52,628 bases of DNA from Betaproteobacteria bacterium HGW-Betaproteobacteria-16 (GCA_002840835.1 PHCQ01000042.1:1-52628); one strand, 5' to 3'. Positions 8,369-18,690 are shown, numbered from the stretch's first letter. The notes: a model not told the origin generated them from the sequence alone. Numbers and translations are program-made.

Positions 8369-8430
8369 GCGGTGGCCATGGGGCGGTCTGCACACCCCCG
8401 TGGGCGAATGTAACAATGTCCAGACCCGGT

Positions 8431-8874
8431 TCATGCAGCCAGCTTGAGCGGGATGGTGACGGGTCCGTCGTTGACCAGATGCACCTGCATGTCGGCACCA
8501 AAGCGACCGGTCTGCACCACCGGGTGTTGTGTTCTTGCCGACCGAACAAAGGCCTCATACAGGGCTTCGCCCAGCGCGGGGGCCGCTGCGCCCGTGAAGC
8601 CGGGCCGGTTGCCGCTTCTCGTGTCGGCCGCCAGGGTGAACTGGCTCACCACCAGCAGGCCGCCGCCCACGTCCTGAACGCTGAGGTTCATCTTGCCGGC
8701 GCCGTCACCAAAGATGCGCAACTTCAGGATCTTGGCCAGCATCTTCTCGCCCACGGCCTCGGTATCGCCGGGCTCGGCGCACAGCAGCACCAGCAGCCCG
8801 CGCCCGATGGCGCCCACCGTCTCGCCAGCAATGGCCACACGCGCCTCGCTCACGCGCTGCAGCAAGGCCATCAT
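8431..8874 (-). CDS. dtd: D-aminoacyl-tRNA deacylase
   Basis: A 147-residue DTD enzyme that removes D-amino acids, and glycine mischarged on tRNA-Ala, in the cytoplasm. Both active-site signatures are present: SQFTLAAD and the C-terminal NDGPVTIPL. The conserved NRPGF lies between them. The family start MxALLQRVxxARV supports an ATG at 8874, and a slightly longer frame reaches 8895. It lies between the pigment operon and a CDF transporter, in the same orientation, and probably forms a short operon with the latter (43-bp gap). Confidence 0.95.
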   Translation of the reverse strand: MMALLQRVSEARVAIAGETVGAIGRGLLVLLCAEPGDTEAVGEKMLAKILKLRIFGDGAGKMNLSVQDVGGGLLVVSQFTLAADTRSGNRPGFTGAAAPALGEALYEAFVRSARTQHPVVQTGRFGADMQVHLVNDGPVTIPLKLAA

Positions 8875-8917
8875 GCGAACGATCCTGCCAAACACGGCGC
8901 CACAATCCGGGGGCGGG

Positions 8918-9823
8918 TCATATCAGATCCTTTTCATCGTCAAAGTGCGCCTCCACATCGCTGGGCAGCAACTGGATGCTGGCGCGCAGGCCGGGCACGG
9001 CGCTCATGAGCGCCTGCTCCACGCTGGCGCGCACGGCAGCGGCACGGCCCAGCGACCAGGCCGCCGGCATGTGCATGTGCAGATCCACGAAGCGGCGCTG
9101 GCCCGCCTTGCGCGTGCTCACGTGGTCGAACCGGATGATGGTGGCTTCGCCCTCGGCCGAGGCGAACCCGTCCAGTGTCTGCAGGATGGTGGTCATGACC
9201 TCGGGTTCCACCGCTTCATCCATCAGACCTTGCGAAGATCGCCACATCAGATGGACACCTTCCTTCATGATGTTGGCCGCCACACCCATGGCCAACAGCG
9301 GGTCCAGCCAGAGCCAGCCGCTGAGGTGCACCAACACCAGGCCCACCACCACGCCGGCCGATGTCCAGACGTCGGTGACCAGGTGCCTGGCATCGGCCTC
9401 CAGCGCAATCGAGCGGTGCACTTTGGCCGCTCTGAACATGAACCAGGCCAGCAAGCCGTTGAGCGCTGAACTACCGACCGACAACGCCAGTCCCCAGCCA
9501 ACCTGCTGAAGTGGCTGGGGATCAAGCAGACGGTTGCCGGCGACCCAAATGATCCCCAGTGCGGCCGCAATGATCAGGATGCCTTCAAAGCCCGACGAAA
9601 AGTACTCGGCCTTATGGTGACCGTAAGGGTGGTCTTCGTCGGCGGGTCGAGCCGCTATGGTCACCATCACCAGACCGAACACTGCGGCGGCCAGGTTCAC
9701 CAGCGACTCCATGGCGTCGGACAGCAGACCCACCGAATCCGTGATGACCCAGGCCAGCGTCTTCATCACGATGGTGATGAGGGCCACGAGGATCGACAGT
9801 TTGAGCAGGACTTTTGGCGTCAT
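8918..9823 (-). CDS. Cation diffusion facilitator (CDF) metal efflux transporter
   Basis: A 301-residue CDF protein with about six membrane helices followed by a cytoplasmic metal-binding domain. Visible family features are [15 protein letters not shown] in helix 2, the loop [14 protein letters not shown] and the helix 5 motif [15 protein letters not shown], whose His and Asp belong to the transport site. The C-terminal domain has [21 protein letters not shown]. It would export divalent cations such as zinc, iron or manganese in exchange for protons. I started it at 9823 because the 14 preceding residues lack family similarity. The specific metal cannot be assigned. Confidence 0.9.
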   Translation of the reverse strand: MTPKVLLKLSILVALITIVMKTLAWVITDSVGLLSDAMESLVNLAAAVFGLVMVTIAARPADEDHPYGHHKAEYFSSGFEGILIIAAALGIIWVAGNRLLDPQPLQQVGWGLALSVGSSALNGLLAWFMFRAAKVHRSIALEADARHLVTDVWTSAGVVVGLVLVHLSGWLWLDPLLAMGVAANIMKEGVHLMWRSSQGLMDEAVEPEVMTTILQTLDGFASAEGEATIIRFDHVSTRKAGQRRFVDLHMHMPAAWSLGRAAAVRASVEQALMSAVPGLRASIQLLPSDVEAHFDDEKDLI

Positions 9824-9910
9824 GGGAGTCAGTGCTGGGGCGCGCGCAGATGGAGCATGACACAAGCGCTGAGCACGATTTGTCAGGCATCCCCTGCCGG
9901 GCCACCGGGC

Positions 9911-11173
9911 TCAGGCCAGCGTGACCTTCGCAAATTTGCGCTTGCCCACCTGCAGCACATAGGTGCCTGCTTCCAGCTTCAAGCCTTTGTCGCTGACCAC
10001 GGATGAGTCGACACGCACGCCGCCGCCGTCGATCAGCCGGTTGCCCTCGCCGGTCGACGCCGCGAGCCCGGCCGCTTTCAACAAGGCGGCCACGCCCATG
10101 GGCGCGCCGCTCACCTGGGCCTCCGGAATCTGATCGGGCACGCCACCCTTGCTGCGGTTGATGAAGTCCTGCTCGGCGGCATCGGCCGCCGCCGCGCTGT
10201 GGAAGCGCGTGGTGATCTCTTTGGCAAGCATAACCTTGGCATCCTTGGGGTTGCGACCGCCCTCCACTTCCTTTTTCAAGGCTTCGATCTCGGCCATCGA
10301 TTTGAACGACAGCAGCGTGTACCAGCGCCACATCAGCGTGTCGCTGATGCTCAGCACCTTGGCGAACATGGTGTTCGCCTCCTCGGTGATGCCGATGTAG
10401 TTGTTCTTGGACTTCGACATCTTCTCCACGCCATCGAGCCCTTCGAGCAGCGGCATGGTCAGGATGCACTGTGGCTCCTGCCCGTACTCTGTCTGCAGGT
10501 GACGCCCCATCAGCAGATTGAACTTCTGGTCCGTGCCACCCAGCTCCAGGTCGCTCTTGAGCGCCACCGAGTCGTAGCCCTGCATCAGCGGGTACAGAAA
10601 CTCGTGCACGCTGATGGGCGTTCCCGCTTTGAAGCGGTCGTGGAAATCGTTGCGCTCCATCATCCGCGCCACCGTGTATTTGGCAGCAAGCTGGATCATG
10701 CCCATGGATCCCAACGGCAGGCTCCATTCGCTGTTGTAACGGATCTCGGTCTTCGAGGGGTCGAGTACCAGGCTGGCCTGCTTGTAGTAGGTTTCTGCGT
10801 TGGCCTTGATCTGCTCACTGGTCAAAGGCGGGCGGGTGTTGTTCCGGCCGGACGGGTCCCCAATCAGGCTGGTGAAGTCCCCGATCAGGAAAATCACCTG
10901 ATGGCCCAGGTCCTGCAGTTGGCGCATCTTGTTGAGCACCACGGTGTGACCAATGTGGATGTCGGGGGCCGTCGGGTCCAGCCCGAGCTTGATACGCAGC
11001 GGCTGACCACTGGCTTCGGCACGTGACAATTTTTGTACCCAGTCCGCCTGAGGTAACAATTCTTCGCACCCACGCAGCGTCACTTCCAGCGCCCTGCGCA
11101 CACCGTCTGTCAGTGCCCCCCCGTCGACACCCGTGTTGTGAATACTTTTTGAATCGTTTTGAGGGGGGTTCAT
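9911..11173 (-). CDS. tyrS: Tyrosyl-tRNA synthetase
   Basis: A 420-residue class I synthetase that charges tRNA-Tyr. The catalytic signatures HIGH (residues 73-76, in [10 protein letters not shown]) and KMSKS (in [10 protein letters not shown]) are intact. The C-terminal 70 residues form an S4 RNA-binding domain ([20 protein letters not shown]). The ATG at 11173 was preferred over in-frame upstream codons because the family N-terminus begins shortly after it. It is divergent from the M23 peptidase gene, with which it shares a 136-bp control region. Confidence 0.96.
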   Translation of the reverse strand: MNPPQNDSKSIHNTGVDGGALTDGVRRALEVTLRGCEELLPQADWVQKLSRAEASGQPLRIKLGLDPTAPDIHIGHTVVLNKMRQLQDLGHQVIFLIGDFTSLIGDPSGRNNTRPPLTSEQIKANAETYYKQASLVLDPSKTEIRYNSEWSLPLGSMGMIQLAAKYTVARMMERNDFHDRFKAGTPISVHEFLYPLMQGYDSVALKSDLELGGTDQKFNLLMGRHLQTEYGQEPQCILTMPLLEGLDGVEKMSKSKNNYIGITEEANTMFAKVLSISDTLMWRWYTLLSFKSMAEIEALKKEVEGGRNPKDAKVMLAKEITTRFHSAAAADAAEQDFINRSKGGVPDQIPEAQVSGAPMGVAALLKAAGLAASTGEGNRLIDGGGVRVDSSVVSDKGLKLEAGTYVLQVGKRKFAKVTLA

Positions 11174-11309
11174 ACGTAAAAACTCAGATGTGAAAACGCC
11201 TTGGCTGGCTATACTCGATGATTGTGGGCCAATTTTAGTTGGGCGCGATTTTTGCATATGGCTCACCGGTTCCCTTGGCGGCTCAAACGCGCAGGGAACT
11301 TGATGGCTT

Positions 11310-12734
11310 GTGGACCCTCCCATGCGGGTTTTGAACCATGGTCAAGCCAACCCAAGTTTCCTGAAGGCATCCGTTTTGACAAGACCGCTACTCCAAACGC
11401 TGGCGCAAGCCGTCGAGGCCGCCACCCAAAGCATTGCCCGCCACCCCAAACGCATCATGGGTGGCATTGGTGCCATCCTTCTCGGCACTGGCGTGACCGC
11501 CTTCGGCATCGCTCCCCTGGCCCCTGACGCATCCGACCTGCCCGTGAGTCTGGTCACCGAAATGCTCGACCTGGGGACCTCGCAGCCCGAACTGAACCTG
11601 TTACCCGAAGTCGCCGGCTTCTCGCTGTTTCGCAGCGAGATCGTTCGCAGGGACGACACTTCACAAAGCCTGCTGCAGCGCCTGGGCGTGCCGGATTCTT
11701 CAGCACAGGCCTTCCTGCGCAGCGACCCGGTGGCACGGCAGCTCTTTGACGGTCGGGGCACCAAGCTGGTCTCCGCAGAAACCAGCGATCAACATGAGCT
11801 CCAGAAGCTCACCGCTCGCTGGACTTCTTCATCCAACAGCCGGGAATTCGAACGCCTGGTCGTCGAAAAAACCGAGCAGGGTTTCAGAGCCCGCCTGGAA
11901 ACGGGCACGCTTCAGGCTTCTACCCGGTTGGGCAGTGGCGACATTCGCAGCTCCCTGTTTGCCGCCACCGATGCGGCCAATTTGCCAGACGCCGTGGCGA
12001 TACAGCTCGCCGAGCTGTTCTCTGGCGACATCGATTTCCGCCGTGACCTGCGCCAGGGCGACCGGTTCAGCCTGGCCTACGAGGTGCTGGAGGCAGATGG
12101 CGAGGTCATGACCACGGGCCGCGTGCTCAGCGCCGAGTTCGTCAACAATGGGCGCTCGCATTCTGCGGTGTGGTTCGGTGAGTCTGACCAAAAAGGCGCG
12201 TACTACAGCTTCGACGGCCAGAGTGCACGCAAGGAATACCTTGCGTCTCCGCTGCAGTTCACGCGTGTGAGCAGTGGCTACGGCATGCGTTTCCATCCGG
12301 TGCGAGGTGGGCGCAGGCCCCATCTGGGCGTGGACTATGCGGCCCCCACCGGCACTGCGGTCAGGACCATTGGCGATGGCGTGGTGGCTTTCGCCGGCCA
12401 GCAGCGTGGCTATGGCAACGTGGTGTTCATTACCCACCGCAAGCAGCACACCACGGTGTATGCACACTTGAGCCGCCTGAATGTGCGCACAGGGCAGCGG
12501 GTATCCCAAGGCGATGCCGTCGGCGCGGTGGGTTGCACAGGCACCTGCACCGGCCCTCACCTGCACTTCGAGTTCCGTGACAAGGGTGTACACCAGGATC
12601 CGCTGGTTGCCTTGCGCAACAGCGAAAGCGTGCCCTTGAACCCTGCCCTGCGTGCCCGTTTCTCGACTGTGGCCAGCGCTCAACGCCTCAAACTCGATGC
12701 GGCCACCACCATCGTGCAGGCCAGCGCAGAGTAG
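11310..12734 (+). CDS. M23 family metallopeptidase (MepM-like murein hydrolase)
   Basis: A 474-residue envelope protein. A hydrophobic segment ([20 protein letters not shown]) anchors or exports it. A middle region with [22 protein letters not shown] is typical of MepM/YebA-like endopeptidases, and the C-terminal LytM domain follows. Zinc ligands are visible in RPHLGVDY and GPHLHFEF. Such enzymes cut peptide cross-links during wall growth or regulate amidases. The start is uncertain: GTG at 11310 lies 12 nt after an AGGGA, while an in-frame ATG occurs at 11322. The preference for 11310 is slight. A rho-independent terminator lies 170 bp downstream. Confidence 0.9.
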   Translation: MDPPMRVLNHGQANPSFLKASVLTRPLLQTLAQAVEAATQSIARHPKRIMGGIGAILLGTGVTAFGIAPLAPDASDLPVSLVTEMLDLGTSQPELNLLPEVAGFSLFRSEIVRRDDTSQSLLQRLGVPDSSAQAFLRSDPVARQLFDGRGTKLVSAETSDQHELQKLTARWTSSSNSREFERLVVEKTEQGFRARLETGTLQASTRLGSGDIRSSLFAATDAANLPDAVAIQLAELFSGDIDFRRDLRQGDRFSLAYEVLEADGEVMTTGRVLSAEFVNNGRSHSAVWFGESDQKGAYYSFDGQSARKEYLASPLQFTRVSSGYGMRFHPVRGGRRPHLGVDYAAPTGTAVRTIGDGVVAFAGQQRGYGNVVFITHRKQHTTVYAHLSRLNVRTGQRVSQGDAVGAVGCTGTCTGPHLHFEFRDKGVHQDPLVALRNSESVPLNPALRARFSTVASAQRLKLDAATTIVQASAE

Positions 12735-12766
12735 GTAAGTACAACCCCGCGCCGCTTCGCGTCACC

Positions 12767-12782
12767 CCCTCAAGGGGGCGAT
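12767..12782. repeat. Short GC-rich intergenic hairpin
   Basis: The CCCCCTCAAGGGGG core forms a small perfect hairpin in the 239-bp gap between the peptidase and erpA. Its flanks (GCGCCGCTTCGCGTCA before, GATACCTTGG after) are of the dispersed GC-rich repeat type seen between genes in many Comamonadaceae. Similar cores occur at 26721 and 28594 in this window. The rest of the gap up to the terminator holds no gene that I can support. Confidence 0.5.
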
Positions 12783-12903
12783 ACCTTGGACCGGCAGAGC
12801 CGGATCCTCGGTATCTCTGGACAAAGGCATTTCGCTCCGGAAGGCCTGGCACAGTCCGCTAGGGGCATCGAGTGCGGCTCCGGCGCAGTGAGATCTGAGA
12901 CGC

Positions 12904-12932
12904 AAAAAGGAGCCTGTCGGCTCCTTTTTTTT
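12904..12932. terminator. Bidirectional rho-independent terminator
   Basis: An 11-bp stem with arms AAAAAGGAGCC and GGCTCCTTTTT, a four-base loop, and an eight-T run on the plus strand mirrored by A's on the other side. It sits between the convergent M23 peptidase and erpA genes and can serve both. Confidence 0.9.
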
Positions 12933-12973
12933 ATGGCTGATCGGCGACCTGGGTCAGGCCAAACTGGCGGGCA

Positions 12974-13339
12974 TCAGACGCTGAAGCTGGAGCCGCAACC
13001 GCAGGTGGTGGAGGCATTGGGGTTCTTGATCACGAACTGTGCGCCTTCCAAGTCTTCCTTGTAGTCGATCTCTGCGCCCACCAGATACTGGTAGCTCATG
13101 GCATCGATCAGCAAGGAAACACCGTTCTTGCTCATCTGGGTGTCGTCCTCGTTCACCACTTCGTCAAAGGTGAATCCGTACTGGAAACCCGAGCAACCGC
13201 CACCCTGAACAAACACCCGCAGCTTCAGATCGGGATTGCCCTCTTCGGCCACGAGTTCGGCCACCTTGGCAGCGGCGCTGTCGGTGAAGACCAGCGGTGC
13301 TGGCATTTCGGTCTGGATGTTGTCGGCCACAGCGCTCAT
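12974..13339 (-). CDS. erpA: Iron-sulfur cluster insertion protein ErpA
   Basis: A 121-residue A-type carrier that delivers Fe-S clusters to apoproteins. The three conserved cysteines are Cys49 in [10 protein letters not shown] and Cys113 and Cys115 in [11 protein letters not shown]. Beta-proteobacterial ErpA has the same length and N-terminus. The start at 13339 has a good AGAGG ribosome-binding site 8 nt upstream. Likely clients in this window include the formate dehydrogenase subunits and PaaE, though that is only an inference. Confidence 0.95.
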   Translation of the reverse strand: MSAVADNIQTEMPAPLVFTDSAAAKVAELVAEEGNPDLKLRVFVQGGGCSGFQYGFTFDEVVNEDDTQMSKNGVSLLIDAMSYQYLVGAEIDYKEDLEGAQFVIKNPNASTTCGCGSSFSV

Positions 13340-13453
13340 GAAGATACCTCTTGACGAAATCCGGACCCATGAAAGACGGGTCTCAAGATCAGGAACGGGT
13401 GCCACTCACCCGACCAATGCGCTGATAGTAAAGCAATTCGCTCGGAATTGCCT

Positions 13454-13864
13454 TTACCCGTTATTTGCCGCCAGTTTCAGTGTGGGTTTGTCTTCTTCGG
13501 AACCGGAGGCGTCATGCGCCATGGGTTTGAGCTGGCCGGCGATGGTGGCACCTTGGTGCATCTCCAGGGCCTTGTACGACACATCGCCTTCGATGCGAGC
13601 CTTTGGCTGTAGCTCCAGCAATTCCAGCGCGTGCACGGGGCCCTTGACCGACCCATTGATGATCACGTGATCTGCGGTGATGCGGCCGCTCACACTGGCC
13701 AACTCACTGATCACCAGGATGCTCGACTGCTCACTGCTTGCAAGAATGTCACCCACCACTTCACCGTCGACACGCAAGCCATCGTGAAAAGTGACATTGC
13801 CGTCAATGCGCGTGCCTTGCGCGATCAGGCTCTTGATGGGGGGTTGCTTTTTCTTGTTGAACAT
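13454..13864 (-). CDS. Bactofilin (polymer-forming cytoskeletal protein)
   Basis: A 136-residue protein whose core consists of regularly spaced hydrophobic beta-helix repeats (GTRIDGNVTFHDGLRVDGEVVG and SGRITADHVIINGSVKGPV), the hallmark of bactofilins. These polymerise without nucleotide and serve as scaffolds for wall enzymes or polar structures. The flanking tails are charged and disordered, as usual in the family. The chosen ATG has an AGGAGG site 10 nt upstream. The downstream end of the DUF6776-like gene lies 32 bp away, so the two are probably cotranscribed. Confidence 0.92.
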   Translation of the reverse strand: MFNKKKQPPIKSLIAQGTRIDGNVTFHDGLRVDGEVVGDILASSEQSSILVISELASVSGRITADHVIINGSVKGPVHALELLELQPKARIEGDVSYKALEMHQGATIAGQLKPMAHDASGSEEDKPTLKLAANNG

Positions 13865-13896
13865 GCCGATGGGCCTCCTGACGACGGGATTTGGAA

Positions 13897-14604
13897 TCAA
13901 AGCTTCACGGTATGCACAGCTTTGACCGCACTGCCTTGCAAGATGCGCGCGGTCACGGTTTGTACCACGACGAAAGGCGGCACGTCCACCACACCTTCCA
14001 CTCGCAGATAGCGTTGAATCGAGACACGTTGCGGGGCATCCGAGTGGTCAAGGCTCCACGGTTGCCCCTCAAGCAGCCCCCCAAGCTCGATCTCGATCAC
14101 GCCGTTGAAATCTGGTGCCGTCTTGGACGCCTGGATCAACAAGGCCTGCCATTTGAGCTGGCCTTCCGACAGGCGCTCAACCTGCAGGCTGCGAATGCTG
14201 AGCACTTCGCTTCCACTGGCGGGAATCAGATTCTCGAAAAAGCCCAGGTCGCTGCGCAATGCGCGGTTGTCAGCCTCCAGCTGGCGGATCATCTGCGTCA
14301 GCCTGTCCTGCGCCGCCTTCTCGGTGGTCAGCAGGCTCTCGGAAATGTCGGCCACGGATTGTGCTCTTTCCAGATCGCTGCGCAAGGTTTGCACCTCGCT
14401 GCGCAGCGCCGCCAGTTCCTTTTTGGAATTGCGATCAAGGCCAGCGATGTCCTGCCCGAACTCGAAGGCCCACAGGGCCAGCGCCGCCGAGAACCCCAGC
14501 ACCACCGCACCCAGCAACCAACGCAGGGGCCAGGGGAGCGCACTGCGTATCGCCACGCGGGGGGCGCTGACCGTCAATCTTCTGCGAAGCAGCCGAAACC
14601 GCAT
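13897..14604 (-). CDS. DUF6776-like membrane-anchored coiled-coil protein
   Basis: A 235-residue protein with a basic N-terminus, one membrane helix (WLLGAVVLGFSAALALWAFEF, about residues 29-49) and a coiled coil of roughly 65 residues (KKELAALRSEVQTLRSDLERA onward). A conserved periplasmic domain beginning near DLGFFENLIPASG follows. It matches the uncharacterised family that precedes bactofilin in many Burkholderiales. The function is unknown. The adjacency to bactofilin suggests an inner-membrane partner of the scaffold (inference). Confidence 0.75.
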   Translation of the reverse strand: MRFRLLRRRLTVSAPRVAIRSALPWPLRWLLGAVVLGFSAALALWAFEFGQDIAGLDRNSKKELAALRSEVQTLRSDLERAQSVADISESLLTTEKAAQDRLTQMIRQLEADNRALRSDLGFFENLIPASGSEVLSIRSLQVERLSEGQLKWQALLIQASKTAPDFNGVIEIELGGLLEGQPWSLDHSDAPQRVSIQRYLRVEGVVDVPPFVVVQTVTARILQGSAVKAVHTVKL

Positions 14605-14719
14605 TCATCCACCTTTCTCATGGGCCTGCACGAACGACAGGTGCCGTGGTGCTCTGAGCACATTCGGGGAGACGACCGCTGGCTCCATCGAGCAAGCTGT
14701 TTTGCAAGCCCCCAAACGC

Positions 14720-14756
14720 AAAAACCGCCCCAAGAAAGTTCTTGAAGGCGGTTTCT
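14720..14756 (-). terminator. Terminator of the rplM-rpsI operon
   Basis: On the minus strand the arms AAACCGCC and GGCGGTTT enclose an inner TTCAAGAA/TTCTTGG pairing and are followed by TTTTTGCG. It lies 20 bp after the rpsI stop. Confidence 0.85.
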
Positions 14757-14775
14757 GTTGCAGCAACCAGGCGCT

Positions 14776-15168
14776 TTAGCGCTTGCTGAACTGCTTGCGA
14801 CGGCGGGCAGAACGCAAGCCGACTTTCTTACGCTCGACCTCGCGTGCATCGCGGGTCACGTAGCCGGCTTGTGACAGACCGGGCTTCAGGCTCGCGTCGT
14901 AGTCGATCAGGGCGCGGGTGATGCCATGACGCACCGCACCGGCCTGGCCGGATTCGCCACCACCGTGCACGTTGACCTGCACATCGAAGGTTTCGGCGTG
15001 GTTGGTCAGCATCAGCGGCTGCTTGGCGATCATGATGGAGGTTTCACGGCCAAAGTAAGCCTGAATGTCCTTGCCATTGACCGTGATCTTGCCAGAGCCT
15101 TTTTTCAGAAACACACGGGCGACGCTCGATTTGCGACGGCCGGTGCCATTGTTCCATTCACCAATCAT
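14776..15168 (-). CDS. rpsI: 30S ribosomal protein S9
   Basis: A 130-residue small-subunit protein that contacts P-site tRNA through its C-terminal tail. The [26 protein letters not shown] opening and the terminal RRRKQFSKR are diagnostic. It follows rplM by 12 bp, the universal L13-S9 operon order, and is terminated by the hairpin at 14720-14756. Length matches bacterial S9 exactly. Confidence 0.98.
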   Translation of the reverse strand: MIGEWNNGTGRRKSSVARVFLKKGSGKITVNGKDIQAYFGRETSIMIAKQPLMLTNHAETFDVQVNVHGGGESGQAGAVRHGITRALIDYDASLKPGLSQAGYVTRDAREVERKKVGLRSARRRKQFSKR

Positions 15169-15180
15169 CTCAAGGCTCCT

Positions 15181-15612
15181 TTAGAGTTCCAGCACTTGCG
15201 GCTGTTGGGCGGTGTGGGGATGCTCTGCACCACCGTACACCTTGAGCTTCTTGATCATGGCGTAGCCCAGAGGACCCTTGGGCAGCATGCCCTTGACGGC
15301 CTTCTCGAGCGCGCGGCCGGGGTGCTTGGCCTGCATGTCGCGGAAGTTGGTGGCAGAGATACCGCCGGGGTAGCCCGAATGGCGGTAGTACACCTTGTCG
15401 AGGGCCTTGTTGCCCGTGACGCGGATTTTGGCTGCGTTGATGATGACGATGTAGTCACCGGTATCGACGTGAGGCGTATAAATGGCCTTGTGTTTGCCGC
15501 GCAAACGGAGAGCAACTTCACTGGCTACTCGTCCGAGGACCTTGTCGGTCGCGTCAATCACAAACCACTCGTGCGTCACGTCAGCTGCTTTGGCGCTGAA
15601 CGTTTTGGTCAT
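15181..15612 (-). CDS. rplM: 50S ribosomal protein L13
   Basis: A 143-residue early-assembly protein of the large subunit. The family start [20 protein letters not shown] fixes the ATG at 15612, although an open frame continues upstream to 15765 through the leader. Further conserved blocks are [20 protein letters not shown] and [12 protein letters not shown]. It is cotranscribed with rpsI. In E. coli L13 represses its own mRNA through the leader. The 117-nt leader predicted here would allow the same but I did not identify the structure. Confidence 0.98.
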   Translation of the reverse strand: MTKTFSAKAADVTHEWFVIDATDKVLGRVASEVALRLRGKHKAIYTPHVDTGDYIVIINAAKIRVTGNKALDKVYYRHSGYPGGISATNFRDMQAKHPGRALEKAVKGMLPKGPLGYAMIKKLKVYGGAEHPHTAQQPQVLEL

Positions 15613-15735
15613 GAGTTTCTCTTGAAGAGGTGGTTTGGCGGCTCTTTTCCACGGTCGGTCGTTCTCTGATGGAACGCTCTTAGGTGGGGTTTGAATGCTT
15701 CGCCGCGGAGCCTGCAAATCGCTGCGAAGCCCTCG

Positions 15736-15765
15736 ATTGTACGAAAGATTCCGCAACTGACGCAA
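15736..15765 (-). promoter_or_regulatory. Promoter of rplM-rpsI
   Basis: On the minus strand TTGCGT (15760-15765) and TACAAT (15736-15741) are separated by 18 bp, giving a predicted start near 15729 and a leader of about 117 nt before rplM. Confidence 0.55.
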
Positions 15766-15806
15766 ATATTGTTCGATTAGGAGGCGCCAAACGCTAACAT
15801 GCGCGG

Positions 15807-16724
15807 ATGTTCAGTTACCGACACGCCTTTCATGCAGGCAACCATGCCGATGTGCTCAAGCACACGGTCCTCATCGCCACCTTGCGTCATCTGATGCAAA
15901 AAGAGGCAGGCCTGACCATGGTGGACACCCACGCCGGGGCCGGTCTCTACCGCCTGGATGGCGATTTCACCGAAACCGGTGGCGAAGCCAAGGATGGCGT
16001 GATCAAGCTGATGGGGGCGCTCAGGCCAGCACAGGGAAAGGCCGCTCCCTCCTCCCCTGCGATTGACGACTACCTGGACCTCGTCGCCAGTTTCAACCCT
16101 TCGAGGGCGCTCAGGGTGTACCCCGGCTCACCGTTCGTGATGCACCAGCTCCTGCGCACCGAGTCGCGCGACAAGCTCAAGCTTTTTGAACTGCATCCCA
16201 CAGACAGCCGGACCTTGTCGGCCAACATTGCCCAGCTGGAAGCCGGCCGGCAAGTGGCGGTAGCTCTGGAAGATGGCTTCGAAGGATTGAAACCGCTGTT
16301 GCCGCCGCCGCCCTCCGCCACCGGTTCGCGCCGTGCCCTGGTGCTGATGGACCCCAGCTATGAATTGAAGTCCGACTACGGCAAGGTGAGCGCCTGTATT
16401 CAGGAGCAGATCAAACGCTTCCCCACCGGCACCTACCTCGTCTGGTACCCGGTCATCCCGCGACCGGAGGCCCACGACCTGCCCCGGCGGCTGAAGACCT
16501 TGTCCAACCAGGCCAAGCGGCCCTGGCTGCATGCCACGCTCGCCATTGGTCAGGATCCGACACATGGCCCGGGCGACCGCCCGGGCCTGACGGCCAGCGG
16601 CATGTTCGTGGTCAATCCCCCTCACACACTCAAAGCCTCATTGCAGGCCGCATTGCCCGTGCTGCTTGAGGTACTGGGTCGTGGCAGAGGCAAGTCGCAG
16701 TCGCTGGACACCGGGGGCGGCTGA
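15807..16724 (+). CDS. rlmJ: 23S rRNA (adenine2030-N6)-methyltransferase
   Basis: A 305-residue methyltransferase that modifies A2030 of 23S rRNA. The N-terminus [22 protein letters not shown] is nearly invariant in RlmJ. The [10 protein letters not shown] block binds SAM, and the catalytic N6-methyltransferase motif DPSYE (DPPY type) is present in [15 protein letters not shown]. The gene is divergent from rplM across a 194-bp region. The last 20 residues ([15 protein letters not shown]) are a non-conserved tail. Confidence 0.95.
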   Translation: MFSYRHAFHAGNHADVLKHTVLIATLRHLMQKEAGLTMVDTHAGAGLYRLDGDFTETGGEAKDGVIKLMGALRPAQGKAAPSSPAIDDYLDLVASFNPSRALRVYPGSPFVMHQLLRTESRDKLKLFELHPTDSRTLSANIAQLEAGRQVAVALEDGFEGLKPLLPPPPSATGSRRALVLMDPSYELKSDYGKVSACIQEQIKRFPTGTYLVWYPVIPRPEAHDLPRRLKTLSNQAKRPWLHATLAIGQDPTHGPGDRPGLTASGMFVVNPPHTLKASLQAALPVLLEVLGRGRGKSQSLDTGGG

Positions 16725-16749
16725 TTCAGCGCCGTGGCCAGCCAGTGCC

Positions 16750-17484
16750 TCAGGGTTTGGCCAGAACCATCGTCCAGTACCGGCCATAGCGGCTGCCCGT
16801 CTGGTGCACGCAGGACACGGCGACGTGGGCATGGTTGGCGCGCATGATGTTGGCGCAATGCCCGGGGCTGGACAACCAGGTCGCCATGACCGCACTCACC
16901 GACCCTTGGCCTGCGGCGATGTTCTCCGCGACAGCCGTCCAGGCATAACCTTCAATGCTGACCCGCTCACCCATGCTGCGACCGTCCAGGCTCGTGTGGG
17001 AAAAGTAGTCGTTCCGGGCCATGTCTCTGGAGTGGCGGGCAGCCGCTGAGAAAAGGCGGGCATTCCAGCTCAGCGGCGCCGCGGCGGGCATGGCATTGGC
17101 GCCACATTGGCGGGCGATTGCCCGGGCGGTGTTGATTTGCTGAAGCAGGTCCGCCTGAAAACCGGGCATTCCACAGCTCGTACTGGCGTCCAACCCGATC
17201 AAGCCCGCCACGGCGACGGGAGCAGGAGCAGAGGGCGGCACAGACGGTGACGACGGTGGGGAGGAGTCCTGCGTCTCGATGGCCGGATCGGTCCCCTCGA
17301 TCGGTGGCGCAGCGCCCATGGAGCTGCCACTCGAAGCATCGGTGGATTCAGACGCACTGTTGCTTCCACCGCCGCAGGCTGCGAGGGCCGCCGCCAGCAG
17401 GAGGACGCCACCTGCAACCATCAAAAAATCGCTCGATCGAGGCGCAGAGTATGGGTTCGGAGCAAGGGCTGTTGACAGGGTCAT
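16750..17484 (-). CDS. CAP/SCP-domain lipoprotein
   Basis: A secreted protein of about 244 residues. A hydrophobic signal (MVAGGVLLLAAALAAC) ends in a lipobox LAAC. A low-complexity Ser/Pro/Ala linker follows, then a C-terminal CAP domain. The CAP cavity residues are visible: His in DYFSHTSLDG, Glu in AENIAAG and His in NHAHVAVSC. Bacterial CAP proteins (PF00188) are extracytoplasmic and of mostly unknown activity. The ATG at 17484 gives a charged n-region ahead of the signal. An internal ATG at 17421 is the alternative. The gene is transcribed divergently from paaA and might be influenced by the palindrome at 17583. Confidence 0.82.
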   Translation of the reverse strand: MTLSTALAPNPYSAPRSSDFLMVAGGVLLLAAALAACGGGSNSASESTDASSGSSMGAAPPIEGTDPAIETQDSSPPSSPSVPPSAPAPVAVAGLIGLDASTSCGMPGFQADLLQQINTARAIARQCGANAMPAAAPLSWNARLFSAAARHSRDMARNDYFSHTSLDGRSMGERVSIEGYAWTAVAENIAAGQGSVSAVMATWLSSPGHCANIMRANHAHVAVSCVHQTGSRYGRYWTMVLAKP

Positions 17485-17582
17485 GGTCAGCGAATGTAGG
17501 GCCAGGCGTGCGGGGACTGGTAAGCGAATGTGAAGACCGCCCTCACCCCGCGTCACCGTGCTGGAAAACCCTGACGCCGAGC

Positions 17583-17618
17583 AGCCAATTAACCGACCGA
17601 TCGGTCGGTTAATTGGCT
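17583..17618. promoter_or_regulatory. Perfect 36-bp palindrome, probable PaaR operator
   Basis: Each arm is 18 bp. The left arm is AGCCAATTAACCGACCGA and the right arm is its exact reverse complement. The core AACCGACCGATCGGTCGGTT resembles published operators of TetR-type PaaR repressors, which release DNA on binding phenylacetyl-CoA. It overlaps the inferred paaA promoter and ends at the first base of its -10 element. No paaR gene is present in this window. Confidence 0.8.
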
Positions 17619-17623
17619 ATACT
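17618..17623 (+). promoter_or_regulatory. -10 element of the paaA promoter
   Basis: TATACT lies 38 nt upstream of the paaA ATG. The expected -35 (17595-17600, GACCGA) sits inside the palindrome, so a repressor bound there would block RNA polymerase. Confidence 0.55.
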
Positions 17624-17661
17624 GGCTCGGCCGTGCAAAGCTGCTGGCAAAGGAGTCACCG

Positions 17662-18690
17662 ATGTACACCCAGTCTTTCAACGTTCCAGACGAATCCGAT
17701 GGCAAGTCCGGCGGATTGAAGGTCGTGCCCGACACCGCCAGCAAGGTAGACCCGACACTGCAGGCCGGCTTCGATGTCGTGATCGACGCCGACGGCAAGA
17801 TCGAGCCGCGCGACTGGATGCCCGACGCCTACCGCAAGACCCTGGTGCGGCAGATCAGCCAGCACGCGCACAGCGAGATCGTGGGCATGCTGCCCGAGGG
17901 CAACTGGATCTCGCGTGCACCCAGCCTCAAGCGCAAGGCGATCCTGGTGGCCAAGGTGCAGGACGAAGGCGGGCACGGCCTGTACCTCTACAGCGCAGCC
18001 GAAACCCTGGGCACCAGCCGCGATCAGATGTTTGATGCACTGCACAGCGGCAAGGCCAAATACAGCTCGATCTTCAACTACCCCACCCTGACCTGGGCCG
18101 ATGTCGGCGTGATCGGCTGGCTGGTCGACGGCGCGGCGATCATGAACCAGATCCCGCTGTGCCGCTGCAGCTACGGCCCGTACGCCCGCGCCATGATTCG
18201 TGTCTGCAAGGAAGAGAGCTTCCACCAGCGCCAGGGCTACGAGGCCTTGCTGACCATGATGCAGGGCACCGACGAGCAAAAGGCCATGGTGCAGGACGCT
18301 GTGAACCGCTGGTGGTGGAAGTGTCTCGCCATGTTTGGCCCGCCCGACGCGGACAGCCCCAACAGCGTGCAAGGCATGCGCTGGGGCATCAAGCGCATCA
18401 GCAACGACGACCTGCGCCAGAAGTTCGTCGACGCCACGGTGCCGCAAGCCGAGGTGCTGGGTGTGACTCTGCCCGACCCCGAGCTGAAGTGGAACGAAGC
18501 ACGTGGCCACCACGACTACGGGCAGATCGACTGGGACGAATTCTGGGCCGTGGTCAACGGCGACGGCCCCTGCAACAAGGAGCGTCTGGCCACACGCGTG
18601 AAGGCCTGGGAAGACGGCGCCTGGGTGCGCGAGGCAGCCCTTGCCCATTCAGCCAAACAACAGGCCCGCGCCATGAAGGAGGCAGCATGA
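17662..18690 (+). CDS. paaA: 1,2-phenylacetyl-CoA epoxidase, catalytic subunit A
   Basis: A 342-residue catalytic subunit of the PaaABCE multicomponent monooxygenase, which epoxidises the ring of phenylacetyl-CoA. The di-iron ferritin-like helices carry the ligand sets [18 protein letters not shown] and [16 protein letters not shown] (ExxH motifs). The length is close to that of characterised PaaA. A strong AAAGGAG lies 6 nt before the ATG. It is the first gene of paaABCDE. Only this sub-operon is present, so the ligase, isomerase and ring-opening genes must lie elsewhere. Confidence 0.97.
   Translation: MYTQSFNVPDESDGKSGGLKVVPDTASKVDPTLQAGFDVVIDADGKIEPRDWMPDAYRKTLVRQISQHAHSEIVGMLPEGNWISRAPSLKRKAILVAKVQDEGGHGLYLYSAAETLGTSRDQMFDALHSGKAKYSSIFNYPTLTWADVGVIGWLVDGAAIMNQIPLCRCSYGPYARAMIRVCKEESFHQRQGYEALLTMMQGTDEQKAMVQDAVNRWWWKCLAMFGPPDADSPNSVQGMRWGIKRISNDDLRQKFVDATVPQAEVLGVTLPDPELKWNEARGHHDYGQIDWDEFWAVVNGDGPCNKERLATRVKAWEDGAWVREAALAHSAKQQARAMKEAA

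Noticed and set aside
8224..8379. N-terminal extension of the halogenase
   Set aside because: The added 52 residues are Pro/Ala/Ser-rich and precede the family N-terminus. The stretch is better read as promoter and leader DNA.
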